From Anaerolineae bacterium (lineage in GTDB: Bacteria; Chloroflexota; Anaerolineae; Aggregatilineales; UBA2796), in assembly GCA_019637615.1 (NCBI GenBank), contig JAHBVJ010000034.1:1-64000 (forward strand): 64,000 bases of DNA, in the 5' to 3' direction. Each line of letters begins with the position of its first letter. Position 1 is the stretch's first letter. Both the position numbers and the translations under genes were made by a program. The notes below the pieces were generated by a model that was not told where the DNA came from, searched no databases, and saw only the letters and a program-made list of their open reading frames with translations. Of this stretch, positions 41,098 to 49,747 are shown piece by piece.

Positions 41098-41636
41098 TTT
41101 TCCACGACTAACCACATCGACTCGTAATGATCATCAGTATAGTACAACGCGGTGTAGTTGGCAGGTTGGCGGTTGCGCGATCCGCTGGTGATCAGGCGTC
41201 GTGTGCCGCGCGTCGAGGCTCCGGGCGTCTCGACGGTATACTCGCGATAGGTTCCATTCGATGCGTCCGGTAGCGCCCCCTCGCGGTTCTGGAAGATAAT
41301 GTCGTCGCGATCATATTCAAACGGCCCGTTGCTCTTGATCGCCGCCACAACGCCCTTGGTTTCCGGTCGGCAGCGGTACAGATCAGCAAGGCTGATGCGT
41401 GGTAACTTCGGTTCGACGCCGCCTATCAGCGTGCGCGTGCAGTCGAGGCGTGTTGTCGTTGGTTTGGTGGTTGGCTTGGTCGTCGGGCGTGCGGTGGCTG
41501 GTTTGACAGTGGCCTTGACCGCTACCGAGGTGGGCGAATCGACCAGACCGCCCGACGAGAGCGCGCCCGGTGTACAGCCACCGAGCACGACTAACATGAT
41601 CAACAATAAGAGGGAAACGAAACGTAGTTTGGTCAT
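41094..41636 (-). CDS. Secreted lipoprotein guanyl-specific ribonuclease (RNase Sa/N1/T1 family)
   Basis: 180 residues. The signal ends in lipobox LGGC (C21), followed by a Thr/Lys/Pro stalk (~40-65). The rest closely matches RNase Sa: NGPFEYDRDDIIFQNREGAL, REYTVETPGASTRGTRRLIT and YYTDDHYESM align with its DGPFPYSQDGVVFQNRE, HEYTVITPGARTRGTRR and YYTGDHYATF. Catalytic E132, R143, R147 and H170 all correspond to Sa residues E54, R65, R69 and H85. So it should cleave RNA after guanosine outside the cytoplasm. It overlaps accC by 4 bases, an odd functional pairing, and no barstar-like inhibitor is nearby. Confidence 0.9.
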   Translation of the reverse strand: MTKLRFVSLLLLIMLVVLGGCTPGALSSGGLVDSPTSVAVKATVKPATARPTTKPTTKPTTTRLDCTRTLIGGVEPKLPRISLADLYRCRPETKGVVAAIKSNGPFEYDRDDIIFQNREGALPDASNGTYREYTVETPGASTRGTRRLITSGSRNRQPANYTALYYTDDHYESMWLVVEK

Positions 41637-41690
41637 CAGAATTCAGTCTGCATAATGACGATTAATGACCGCGAGTATACCGTGAAGTCC

Positions 41691-42539
41691 TCACACCACG
41701 CTGAATCCCGTCCAGATCAGCACTGCCAGCATCCCCAGCGCGATGCATACCACCAGAATGAAGGCATACACACCGCGCGCCATTCCTGCCAGCAGATCAA
41801 ATCGGATCAAGTCGAGGAAGGCGGTAATCATCGGCACACCGGGGATCAGCACCAACACCGAGGCCACAATGCCCGCTTTACCATTAGTCGCCATCATCCC
41901 GATTGAATCCAAGGCGGGCTGCACAATAGGGTGTAGGAAGCGCAACAGTATCCAGCTCACCAACGTAGCGACGAAGGCCGCCATCACCGTCATGGGGATC
42001 GCCCGGATTTTGGCTTTCACCAGTGTATGTCGCGTATATTGCGCCAAGCCTGCGCCAATCGTGGCCGCGACGAAATCTAGCGCGCCGCCGCCCAAAATTA
42101 AGGCCAATGCCCCGCACGCCAATCCCGTCCCGATCACGACCACAAGCGGCGTATATAAGGACGGCTTCTTTTCGATCTTTTCAATCGCCGCATTCACGCT
42201 CTCGACGGTTGAAGTCGCGTTCAGATTACGTGACATCAACTCCAATTCGCACACGCGATTCATGTCTACGCTCAGGGCGGTGCTGTGTGTAATCTGGGTG
42301 CGATGTTCACGCCCGCTGTACACCGAGGTAATAATGCCGGTCGGCGTCACATAGTTATCGATGCGTTCCACACCGAGCACCAGCGCGACCCGCGACATCG
42401 CCTCATCGACGCGGGAACTGGTCGTGCCGCTGCGCAGCAACAGGGTTCCGAAGCGCAGCGTCACCCGCAGCACATCGGCTAATTCTTGTGCATTCATCTC
42501 ACGCGGTTGGTGAGGTGGCATATAAGGAGGGAGAGTCAT
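41691..42539 (-). CDS. ThrE-like threonine/serine exporter N-terminal half (YjjP type)
   Basis: 282 residues. A cytosolic N-domain (~20-120) has LRFGTLLLRSGTTSSRVDEA and VTPTGIITSVYSGREHRTQI. The rest contains five or so membrane helices, with IATNGKAGIVASVLVLIPGV-like sequence near the C-terminus (IPGVPMITAFLDLIRFDLLA). This matches the DUF1212 part of ThrE, the larger partner in split YjjP/YjjB exporters. The small YjjB-like partner is not adjacent. Substrate: threonine, serine or succinate in relatives. Confidence 0.87.
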   Translation of the reverse strand: MTLPPYMPPHQPREMNAQELADVLRVTLRFGTLLLRSGTTSSRVDEAMSRVALVLGVERIDNYVTPTGIITSVYSGREHRTQITHSTALSVDMNRVCELELMSRNLNATSTVESVNAAIEKIEKKPSLYTPLVVVIGTGLACGALALILGGGALDFVAATIGAGLAQYTRHTLVKAKIRAIPMTVMAAFVATLVSWILLRFLHPIVQPALDSIGMMATNGKAGIVASVLVLIPGVPMITAFLDLIRFDLLAGMARGVYAFILVVCIALGMLAVLIWTGFSVV

Positions 42540-42568
42540 CCTAGCATTATCCTTTAGCTAAGGTTAGA

Positions 42569-44254
42569 TTACTGCGTTGGCGGCGTCCATGCCGGATTCG
42601 GGTACAGCACCACGTAATAGAAGCCGTTCATTAAGATCGATTCTTGTATCTGGTACGCCTTAGCGACCGAAACCGTGATCGGCTCAGGCCACAGCGACGT
42701 GATCTTATCTTTGGGCGGCTGATCCATGCGGATGAGCACCGCGCCGAATTTCTGCGCCTCGATCATGCTCACCAATTCGCTCGGATCGAACTGGTTGCCC
42801 TGCCACAGTCCGAGGATGTGCGGCGGGTTGGTCAGCACGTCCGTCTTGGTATAAAAGTTGAAGGCGGCTTCCTCGCTCAAAATCTGACCGCGATCCTTGA
42901 GCAGATCAACGATCTTCCAGCCGTTGGCGATGTCCTGCTCGGAGGGCATCTGCCCGATCACCGCGTAGCCCATCGTCCAGCCCGCCGCATCGTAGAACTG
43001 CGGGAATTTCGTGTTGCTCTTGATGTTCAACACCTGCGCCAGTTCGCGGAATCCCGGCACGTCCAGCGGCAGTTTGACCACCGCCAGCCCGTACAGAATG
43101 AATAACACCAACGACGCCAAACCGAGCCACTGCGTTACCTGCTTCGGGGCGCGCCCTTCAGTCAATCGAGTGAGCCGTTCTGGCAACTGCCAGTTCTGAT
43201 TCAAACAGCGCCCCGCGAAGATGCCCGCCAGAATGCAGATCGCGGCGATGGTTTCCGCCCAATAGCTATCGCCCGCGCCCCACTTGCCGGACAATGCGCC
43301 GTTGATGCTGCCCGTCACCAGCCAGATCGAGTACACCGACAGCCGATCCACGTACAGCTCATACAAAAATAGCAGCACCGCCATGATCAGCAGCGCACCG
43401 TGCAGACTCAAAAATAGGCTGAACAGCCCCGTGAATTGACCGAGCAAATACTGGTAAATATTGGCGGTGATCACGTTCTTCCAGAACCAACCGTTAGACG
43501 TGATCAGAATCCAACCGAAGATCGCGCCCGCCATGATTCCGCTAATGATGCCCCACACGATGGTACGCTTCACGCCACGCAGCAGCATGTAACCGAACAC
43601 CGCCAGCGCGCTCACCAACGCCATTTGCTTGGTGAAGCCCGCCGCCAGCAGCAGCAGGATCGACAGCGCGATCATGCGTCGCCGTTTGCGCGTATCCTCG
43701 ATACGGTCGAAGCCCGCAATCGCTACCACCGCCAGAACTTCGAACATCACCATCACCATGTGCTGACGGTACAGCGGCCCGATGTGATAGATGAAGTTCG
43801 ATGCCAAGAACGCCAGCCCCGCCATGATCGCGATCAGCCGATGCCGCGTCTCGCGATACACCGCGAAACCTATCGCCACGCCCGCCAGCACCGTACACAG
43901 CGACACGATCAGGCGTCCGTACCAGTAGCCGGGGCCGAAAGCCGCCACCACCGGAGCCATCAGAATATGAAAGAAGGGCGGATAATTCGTGCCGTAAAAT
44001 GGATAGTGATCGTTGTTAAAGTAAGGCCATGTCCCTTGGCTGATGTACACCGAATTCTGGATTTCGTAACCTTCGCCCTCATCATAATCAAAGGGGAAGC
44101 GCACCAGCGAGGCCGTGTACAGGACGTACACGATAAAGTGGATGATCAGGATTGTGAGCGCCGCGCCGAGCAGCACATTGCGCGCCAGCCGAAGCGATGG
44201 TGACCAGTCTGCCGGACGTAGAGTAGCGGCGTTAGCAGCCGTTGTAGTAGCCAT
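42569..44254 (-). CDS. Polytopic membrane glycosyltransferase-like protein (GT-C/ArnT-like)
   Basis: 561 residues from ATG 44254, whose A is the last base of the upstream stop (TAATG). A cytosolic N-terminus is followed by some ten hydrophobic helices. The first extracytoplasmic loop contains DYDEGEGYEIQNSVY, the acidic site typical of GT-C enzymes using polyprenyl-linked sugars, and a YPFYGTNYPPFFHILMAP stretch. The C-terminal ~150 residues are a soluble outer domain. Sugar and acceptor are unknown. A small membrane protein precedes it in the operon. Confidence 0.78.
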   Translation of the reverse strand: MATTTAANAATLRPADWSPSLRLARNVLLGAALTILIIHFIVYVLYTASLVRFPFDYDEGEGYEIQNSVYISQGTWPYFNNDHYPFYGTNYPPFFHILMAPVVAAFGPGYWYGRLIVSLCTVLAGVAIGFAVYRETRHRLIAIMAGLAFLASNFIYHIGPLYRQHMVMVMFEVLAVVAIAGFDRIEDTRKRRRMIALSILLLLAAGFTKQMALVSALAVFGYMLLRGVKRTIVWGIISGIMAGAIFGWILITSNGWFWKNVITANIYQYLLGQFTGLFSLFLSLHGALLIMAVLLFLYELYVDRLSVYSIWLVTGSINGALSGKWGAGDSYWAETIAAICILAGIFAGRCLNQNWQLPERLTRLTEGRAPKQVTQWLGLASLVLFILYGLAVVKLPLDVPGFRELAQVLNIKSNTKFPQFYDAAGWTMGYAVIGQMPSEQDIANGWKIVDLLKDRGQILSEEAAFNFYTKTDVLTNPPHILGLWQGNQFDPSELVSMIEAQKFGAVLIRMDQPPKDKITSLWPEPITVSVAKAYQIQESILMNGFYYVVLYPNPAWTPPTQ

Positions 44255-44460
44255 TACGCGGGGCGATCTCCTAACGGGATCAACGTCAATCCCAAGATCG
44301 CCAGCCCAACGCACGCCACAAGGCCGAGTTTTTGCGTGGGGCCGAACTCACCGCCGCCGCGCACCGTATCCAACACAAGCAGTCCGACAAAACCAAGCAC
44401 GCCCGCCGCCAGAATCACGATTCCGAGCAGGCGCTTGGTGATGATCCAATCTGAGGTCAT
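44254..44460 (-). CDS. Small membrane protein upstream of the glycosyltransferase
   Basis: 68 residues with two hydrophobic segments (LLGIVILAAGVLGFVGLLVL; LGLVACVGLAILGLTLIPLG). ATG 44460 with AGGAG 8 bases upstream is preferred to an upstream frame from 44496. The stop is shared with the next start (TAATG), so the pair is coupled. No family recognised. Confidence 0.72.
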   Translation of the reverse strand: MTSDWIITKRLLGIVILAAGVLGFVGLLVLDTVRGGGEFGPTQKLGLVACVGLAILGLTLIPLGDRPA

Positions 44461-44569
44461 GCACAAACTCCTGAACCAGTCAGAGCGTGGAATCATGCCG
44501 CAGATTCGTCAGACAATCAACGGGCGTTATCACAGCGTATGGATGACGTTCGACACCAATGTGCCGTCC

Positions 44570-44598
44570 TTGTCACCAAAGACGACCAGTCATATAAT
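44570..44598 (+). promoter_or_regulatory. tetR promoter, apparently leaderless
   Basis: TTGTCA (44570-44575), 17-base spacer, perfect TATAAT (44593-44598). Seven bases separate TATAAT from ATG 44606, so transcription should begin at the start codon. An operator-like palindrome overlaps the spacer and -10. Confidence 0.75.
44580..44595 (+). promoter_or_regulatory. Putative TetR operator, site 1
   Basis: AGACGACCAGTCATAT lies within the spacer and -10 box of the tetR promoter. It matches the site at 45196 in 13 of 16 bases; both are imperfect palindromes around AGACGAC-N2-GTCAT. Binding here would give autorepression. Confidence 0.7.
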
Positions 44599-44605
44599 GG
44601 TCGGT

Positions 44606-45178
44606 ATGGAAAACAAGAAACAACATCTACTTCAAAAGGGCTTCGTAATTCTGTACCAGAAAGGCTACAACGGTACAGGGATCCAAGAAATTGTGGACGC
44701 GGCGGGCGTGCCTAAAGGCTCTTTTTACAGCTATTTTGATAGCAAACAAGCCTTCGCGCTGGAAGCACTGCGGCACTATACCACCCTCTTGGACGAGGAG
44801 ATGGACGCGACGTTATCCGACGCGGCGGTTCCGCCGTTGGAACGCATCTTCAATTTATATCGACAACGGCTCGAATTCTTTCGGCAGGTGAATTATACGC
44901 TTGGCTGTTTTGCGGGAAACTTAACACAAGAATTAGGCGATACCAACCTGACCGTGCGAACGGCGCTCGATGACTTCTTCGTACACAACCGCCAGCCTAT
45001 CGCGCGATGTTTAGAAGAAGCCAGCCAGCTTGGCGTGCTCTCTAGCCCGCTGTCTGCGCAGGAATTAGCAGAGTACATTGTGAACGCTTACGAAGGATCA
45101 TTACTGCGCATGAAAGCGTCTGCGAGCGAGGAACCGCTGCTGCTCTTCCTGAAAATGCTCAAGCTGCTGCTCGTGTAG
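44606..45178 (+). CDS. TetR-family transcriptional regulator
   Basis: 190 residues. The HTH (~8-55) reads QKGFVILYQKGYNGTGIQEI, VDAAGVPKGSFYSYFDSKQA, the standard TetR pattern. The ligand domain (~70-190) has CFAGNLTQELGDTNLTVR, as in the AcuR/NemR-like group (inference). ATG 44606 abuts the TATAAT box, so the message is likely leaderless; an ATG nine bases earlier would lie inside the -10. It is followed after 56 bases by the epoxide hydrolase, whose leader carries the same operator, so it probably represses both genes and responds to an electrophile or an epoxide substrate. Confidence 0.93.
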   Translation: MENKKQHLLQKGFVILYQKGYNGTGIQEIVDAAGVPKGSFYSYFDSKQAFALEALRHYTTLLDEEMDATLSDAAVPPLERIFNLYRQRLEFFRQVNYTLGCFAGNLTQELGDTNLTVRTALDDFFVHNRQPIARCLEEASQLGVLSSPLSAQELAEYIVNAYEGSLLRMKASASEEPLLLFLKMLKLLLV

Positions 45179-45195
45179 TTTTTTTGCGCGATGAA

Positions 45196-45211
45196 AGACG
45201 ACTGGTCATCT
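45196..45211 (+). promoter_or_regulatory. Putative TetR operator, site 2
   Basis: AGACGACTGGTCATCT, with arms AGACGAC and GTCATCT (one mismatch), lies between the tetR stop and the hydrolase start. Same motif as 44580-44595. Confidence 0.7.
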
Positions 45212-45234
45212 GGAAATGTGATAAGGAATGGAAG

Positions 45235-46224
45235 ATGGAACGCCTCCTGCTCATCGGTTTGTTCGTGATCTTCGGCGTGATTACGCTGCTAGTGGTCGGA
45301 AATGGCCTATGGAATCGTCGCTACAACAATCCAGCGGAGGACGTTCCCGCCACTGACGCGGATTTACTCACACACGGCATCAAAACGATCCAAGCCAATG
45401 GACTGCGCTTTGCTTATCGGGACGCGGGTAATGCGGAGTCTGCACTAGTGGTGCTGCTGCATGGCTTCCCGGAGACGGCGGACTGCTTTGAGGCAATGCT
45501 TACCGCGTTAGCCAAGGCTGGCTATTATGCAGTTGCGCCGTATATGCGTGGTTACTATCCCACCGACATTCCCGCGTCCGGCGACTATGCCCCGTTAACG
45601 CTTGGCGCGGATGTGATTGCGTTGATCGATGCGTTTCATCGTAAAACAGCCATCGTGATCGGACATGACTGGGGCGCGGTAGCAGCCTACGCCGCCGCCA
45701 ATCTTGACCCTGCCCGCGTCGAAAAATTAGTAGCGATCTCGATCCCGCATCCGGCGACGGTTAGCCTCTCACTGAATACGCTGCGCAGAGCACCACATTT
45801 TGTCCAGTTATCGGCTGGCTTTCTGTCGGAATTTCTGGCGCGTCGTGATAATTTCGCTTACATCGATCATCTCTACGCATTTTGGTCGCCGCACTGGACA
45901 CCTTCGGCAGCCGAAATGACATCGATCAAAACTGACTTCGCGCGTGCAGGGCGTCTACGTGCGGCACTTGGCTATTACACGTCTCTGTTCGCGGATAGGC
46001 TCAACCGTCAGCATACGGCGATCCTCAACAAACCGATTACCGTCCCAACGTTAGCCTTTGTCGGTGAAGACGATAATGCCGACCCATCTTGGTTTGACCG
46101 ATCCTCTCTGTTTACGGCGGGGTATCAGCTCTACCGTGTCCATGAGGCGGGACATTTTCTCCCGCAGGAGGCAGCGCCTTTTCTGATGGAGCATATTCTT
46201 CGCTTTATCGGAATGCCAGCCTAG
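45235..46224 (+). CDS. Epoxide hydrolase / haloalkane dehalogenase-like alpha/beta hydrolase, membrane-anchored
   Basis: 329 residues from ATG 45235, with AAGGAATGGAAG upstream. A hydrophobic N-terminal segment (LLLIGLFVIFGVITLLVVG) anchors it to the membrane. The oxyanion motif LLHGFPE (~76-80) and IVIGHDWGAVAAY place a nucleophilic Asp (D145) where lipases have Ser, the mark of epoxide hydrolases. The His lies in HEAGHFLPQE near the C-terminus. A cap domain (~170-260) holds the Tyr residues. Control by the adjacent TetR is likely (shared operator). Physiological epoxide unknown. Confidence 0.87.
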   Translation: MERLLLIGLFVIFGVITLLVVGNGLWNRRYNNPAEDVPATDADLLTHGIKTIQANGLRFAYRDAGNAESALVVLLHGFPETADCFEAMLTALAKAGYYAVAPYMRGYYPTDIPASGDYAPLTLGADVIALIDAFHRKTAIVIGHDWGAVAAYAAANLDPARVEKLVAISIPHPATVSLSLNTLRRAPHFVQLSAGFLSEFLARRDNFAYIDHLYAFWSPHWTPSAAEMTSIKTDFARAGRLRAALGYYTSLFADRLNRQHTAILNKPITVPTLAFVGEDDNADPSWFDRSSLFTAGYQLYRVHEAGHFLPQEAAPFLMEHILRFIGMPA

Positions 46225-46263
46225 GCAGCGTGATTATCGACTGCTTCGCGCCTCAGCCGTGAC

Positions 46264-46286
46264 AGGGTCGGCACGTGTCCGACCCT
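46264..46286. repeat. Hairpin repeat, copy 2
   Basis: AGGGTCGG (46264-46271) and CCGACCCT (46279-46286) flank a 7-base loop. It matches the hairpin at 14182-14204 in 20 of 23 bases. It lies between the epoxide hydrolase stop and the convergent dehydrogenase. Confidence 0.7.
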
Positions 46287-46304
46287 AATAATGCAGTCTG
46301 GTCG

Positions 46305-47783
46305 CTAGATGCCCAATGACACGTACTTGACTTCTAAATACTCGTGAATGCCCACCGAGCCACCTTCGCGACCCAAGCCGCTGTGCTTGAAGCCGCCGAA
46401 GGGGGCTTGCGCCGTCGAAGGCAAGCCATCATTCGCCCCGATGATGCCATATTCGAGCCGCTCCGCCACACGGATCACACGGCTGAAGTCGCGCGTGTAG
46501 TAGTAAGCCGCTAACCCATACTGCGTATCATTCGCCGTCGCGATCACCTCATCTTCGCTGTCAAACGGGATCAGCGGCGCGACGGGGCCAAACGTCTCCT
46601 CACGCGCCACCAGCATCAAGGCGCTCGCGCCCGTGAGCACTGTTGGTTGCCAGAAATTGCCCATTTGTGCGATTGCCTGCCCACCTAGCGCTACCGCCGC
46701 GCCATGTGCCGTCGCATCGCTGATATGCCGTTCCACCTTCACCCGCGCGGGCTGATCGATCAGCGGCCCAACCGACACGTCCGGCGCGAGTCCATTGCCT
46801 ACCTTCATCTTGCCGACTTCCGCCGTGAACGCTTCCGCGAACTGATCGTAGACTCCGCGTTGCACGAATATACGATTCGCGCATACGCACGTTTGCCCCG
46901 CGTTGCGGAACTTCGACGCCACCGCACCCTTCACCGCCGCGCCGAGATCAGCATCATCGAACACGATGAACGGTGCATTCCCGCCCAATTCCATCGACAT
47001 CCGCTTGACTGTCGCCGCCGATTTCGCGATCAGCATCTGTCCGACCTCGGTAGACCCCGTGAACGAGATTTTCCGCACGCGCTCATCTGCGAACACCGTA
47101 TCCGAAAACGGGATCGGGTTGCTGGTCGTCACGATGTTCACCACGCCGGGCGGGAAGCCCGCCTCGATGAACAGCTTACCGAGTTCCAACGCGGAAAGCG
47201 GCGTTTGTTCGGCAGGCTTGCAGACGCAGGTGCAGCCAGCCGCCAATGCTGGCCCCAATTTGCGCGTTAGCATTGCCGTCGGGAAGTTCCACGGCGTGAT
47301 CATCACCGCCACCCCAACAGGCTGTCGCAGCAGCCACAGGCGCTTGTTCGGCACCGACGCGGGAATCATCTCCCCGTACACGCGCTCGGCCTCGCCCGCG
47401 AACCACGTCAAAAAGCTGGCGGCATACGCGATCTCGCCGCGTGCTTCACTGATTGGCTTGCCCTGTTCCAGCGTCATGATCGTCGCCAGCCGTTCGCGGC
47501 GCTCCAGCATCAGCGCGGCGACTTTGCGCATCAGGTCGGATCGTGTGATCGCGGGCATAGCTGCCCAGATCGGCAGAGCGGCGGCAGCGGCATCAATTGC
47601 CGCCCGCGTTTCGTCCGCGCCCGCGTCCGGCACATACCGCAGAATGTCGCCCGTCGCCGGATTATCGACCGCGAATGTTTTGCCGTTGTTCGCCGCCTGC
47701 CATTCACCATTGATGAATAACTTATACTCGGCCTCGCCAAGCGTCTGATCAACGATTTGTTCAAGATTAAGTGTTGCAGCCAC
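46305..47783 (-). CDS. gabD: NAD(P)-dependent succinate-semialdehyde dehydrogenase-type aldehyde dehydrogenase
   Basis: 492 residues. Catalytic E265 (MELGGNAPFIVF) and C299 (NAGQTCVCANR) are in place, with the cofactor region MITPWNFPTAMLTRKLGPAL and ISFTGSTEVGQ. The start KLFINGEWQAA fits GabD. It oxidises succinate semialdehyde or a related aldehyde to the acid; NAD versus NADP choice is not resolved. It is not near a GABA transaminase, though a GATase-type gamma-glutamyl-GABA hydrolase-like protein lies ~9 kb away. The gene is convergent with the epoxide hydrolase. Confidence 0.88.
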   Translation of the reverse strand: MAATLNLEQIVDQTLGEAEYKLFINGEWQAANNGKTFAVDNPATGDILRYVPDAGADETRAAIDAAAAALPIWAAMPAITRSDLMRKVAALMLERRERLATIMTLEQGKPISEARGEIAYAASFLTWFAGEAERVYGEMIPASVPNKRLWLLRQPVGVAVMITPWNFPTAMLTRKLGPALAAGCTCVCKPAEQTPLSALELGKLFIEAGFPPGVVNIVTTSNPIPFSDTVFADERVRKISFTGSTEVGQMLIAKSAATVKRMSMELGGNAPFIVFDDADLGAAVKGAVASKFRNAGQTCVCANRIFVQRGVYDQFAEAFTAEVGKMKVGNGLAPDVSVGPLIDQPARVKVERHISDATAHGAAVALGGQAIAQMGNFWQPTVLTGASALMLVAREETFGPVAPLIPFDSEDEVIATANDTQYGLAAYYYTRDFSRVIRVAERLEYGIIGANDGLPSTAQAPFGGFKHSGLGREGGSVGIHEYLEVKYVSLGI

Positions 47784-47955
47784 GATTTACCTCATTTATT
47801 TACGCTATCAGGGTGTCTGTTGGACGGATTGCCACAAAAATAACCTACCTTGATCCTAAATGAAACAGACCGATCATGGAAACCTATATCTTGGCAAGAT
47901 CGCCGCCTTCGTGGTATCAACGGGGTTTACCGCATCTACACATCCAAAAGCAATT

Positions 47956-48867
47956 ATGCAACCCTTATTCGTGCTCCATCCACGCCCGCCTTATGCCTTC
48001 GATACGCTGCTGGCGTTCGTCCGCCGCTATGCGCATCCGGTACTGCATCACGCCCACGCCGACGCTTACCGTCACATCCTGCGCATCGATGATAGGTTAG
48101 CGCTGATCGAAGTACGCTCACACGGCACGACCAACGCACCGCAGTTAGCGGTGAATCTTCTCGCTGCGACGGACGATATTCCTATCGACGTGCTGCAATC
48201 GCGCCTTGCCCACATCCTCGCCATTGACGTAGATCGCGCCAGCTTCTTTGAATATGCCAATCAGCATCAACCCCTCGCCAGCGTGATCGCACCGCTGCAT
48301 GGTCTTCCGCTCTTGCGCACCGACGATCTTTTCGAAGCCTTGATGTGCGTGATCATCGAGCAGCAGATCGCGTGGAAAACGGCCTTGCGGGCACAGCGTT
48401 GGTTGCTAGAGTGGGCTGGACACCGCCTCGATCATGACAGTCAGCCGTACTACGCCTTCCCCACGCCAGCGCAGATCGCTGCCGCTTCCGTCGATGACCT
48501 CAAGCCGCTGAAAATCACCTTCGGGCGGATGCGCCTAATGATCTCACTCGCGGAGCAAGTCGCCAGCGGACAGCTTGACCTCGCCAGTCTCACCACGCTC
48601 TCTCCGCTCGATTGCTATCATGCGCTCTTGAAGCTCAAGGGGATCGGGCACTGGACGGCGGCAGTGATCGTCTCGCGGGCGATGGGGCGGTCACCGCTCA
48701 TCACCTACAATGATGTGGCGCTGCAAGCGGCGGTCAATTACCTGTTCTTCGACAAAGAAGGCCGCACCACGCCAGAAGCCGTGCAGCAAGTGTTCGCGCC
48801 TCTCGGTGACTACGCCGCTGAAGCCGCCGACTACACGCTGATTCGGTGGGTCTTCGAGCGCTATTGA
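47956..48867 (+). CDS. DNA-3-methyladenine glycosylase II-like (AlkA / HhH-GPD)
   Basis: 303 residues. An N-terminal AlkA-like beta domain (~1-95: MQPLFVLHPRPPYAFDTLLA) precedes the helical glycosylase core. FEALMCVIIEQQIAWKTALR and the HhH hairpin LLKLKGIGHWTAAVIVSRA are clear, with the catalytic Asp in TYNDVALQAAV. It removes alkylated bases (family knowledge). I start at ATG 47956, where the domain begins; the frame extends to 47860 with no ribosome site at either. Confidence 0.86.
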   Translation: MQPLFVLHPRPPYAFDTLLAFVRRYAHPVLHHAHADAYRHILRIDDRLALIEVRSHGTTNAPQLAVNLLAATDDIPIDVLQSRLAHILAIDVDRASFFEYANQHQPLASVIAPLHGLPLLRTDDLFEALMCVIIEQQIAWKTALRAQRWLLEWAGHRLDHDSQPYYAFPTPAQIAAASVDDLKPLKITFGRMRLMISLAEQVASGQLDLASLTTLSPLDCYHALLKLKGIGHWTAAVIVSRAMGRSPLITYNDVALQAAVNYLFFDKEGRTTPEAVQQVFAPLGDYAAEAADYTLIRWVFERY

Positions 48868-48926
48868 TATAGCTTCGCGGCAACATTCTTGCTCTTTTAG
48901 TTTCAGAAGGGAATATATTCGCCTTG

Positions 48927-48973
48927 AGTCCCGAAGGGACTTCGTAAGGTAAGCCCGACGTTTCAACGTCGGG
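48927..48973. repeat. Pair of short hairpins between convergent genes
   Basis: AGTCCC-GAA-GGGACT (48927-48941) and CCCGACGTT-TC-AACGTCGGG (48954-48973) are both perfect. No T-runs. The second shares the CAACGTCGGG arm with the hairpin at 39562. They may be terminators or REP-like elements. Confidence 0.6.
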
Positions 48974-48993
48974 ACGCGGTTACCGCACCGAAG

Positions 48994-49683
48994 TTATCCG
49001 TACAACAAGCCTTCCAACCGACTCTTCACATCAGGCCATTCCTTGTCCAAAATGCGGAACCACGCCGTATCCCGATTGCGTCCTTTGATGATGAAGTGAT
49101 ACTCTTGGATGCCCTCGAACGTGAAGCCCATCCGCAAGGCCGCCCGCCGTGATCGCTCGTTCAGCGAGTCACATTTCCATTCCAGCCGACGATAACCGAG
49201 TTCAAACGCGTGCTTGAGCATCAGGTAGGTCGCTTCGGTATTGGCCTTCGTGCGCTGCGCCAGCGGGCTATACCAGATGCTGCCCAACTCCACCTTGAGA
49301 TGTTCAGGGAAATTGCTCAGATAATTGATGACGCCGATCTGCGTGCCCGTCGCCACCTCGAAAACCGTCATTGGTAGCCCGTTCGCCGCGTTGATCTGTG
49401 CCTGTAAATAGGCGCTGAACGCGTCGATGTTGTCGAACGGCCCACCAAACAAATACCGCCAGATCAGCATCTCAGCGTCGTAAGCGTCAATCTTGCGCTC
49501 GCCCAACTGGGCTGGTTGTCCGTTGGATACGGCGTACAGGGGTTCCAGATCGCGCGCCAAGTCCATCGGCTTTAGGATCACGAACCGCCCCTCCAGCGTC
49601 ACCGGATCGGGCTTGACGGGCAGCAGCTTCATCTTGGCGCGGATTTCATCCGACAGTGGAGGATTGACGGGAAAGGTAGTCAT
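48994..49683 (-). CDS. GNAT-family acetyltransferase, RimJ/RimL-like
   Basis: 229 residues. The N-terminal ~40 residues precede the GNAT fold (VTLEGRFVILKPMDLARDL). The core has VELGSIWYSPLAQRTKANTE (motif A), followed by YRRLEWKCDSLNERSRRAAL and RMGFTFEGIQEYHFI, as in protein-N-acetylating RimJ/RimL relatives. The acceptor is unknown. I start at ATG 49683, where AGAAGG lies about 12 bases upstream; a TTG at 49707 is possible. Confidence 0.85.
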   Translation of the reverse strand: MTTFPVNPPLSDEIRAKMKLLPVKPDPVTLEGRFVILKPMDLARDLEPLYAVSNGQPAQLGERKIDAYDAEMLIWRYLFGGPFDNIDAFSAYLQAQINAANGLPMTVFEVATGTQIGVINYLSNFPEHLKVELGSIWYSPLAQRTKANTEATYLMLKHAFELGYRRLEWKCDSLNERSRRAALRMGFTFEGIQEYHFIIKGRNRDTAWFRILDKEWPDVKSRLEGLLYG

Positions 49684-49747
49684 TGTGTCGTTAGTAACCT
49701 TCTGCAAAGGACAGGCTTGGGAGTGCGCATTATAGCGTATGTTGGGG

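Noticed and set aside
48927..48973. CRISPR array
   Set aside because: Only two different short hairpins, with no regular repeats and spacers; no cas genes in the window.
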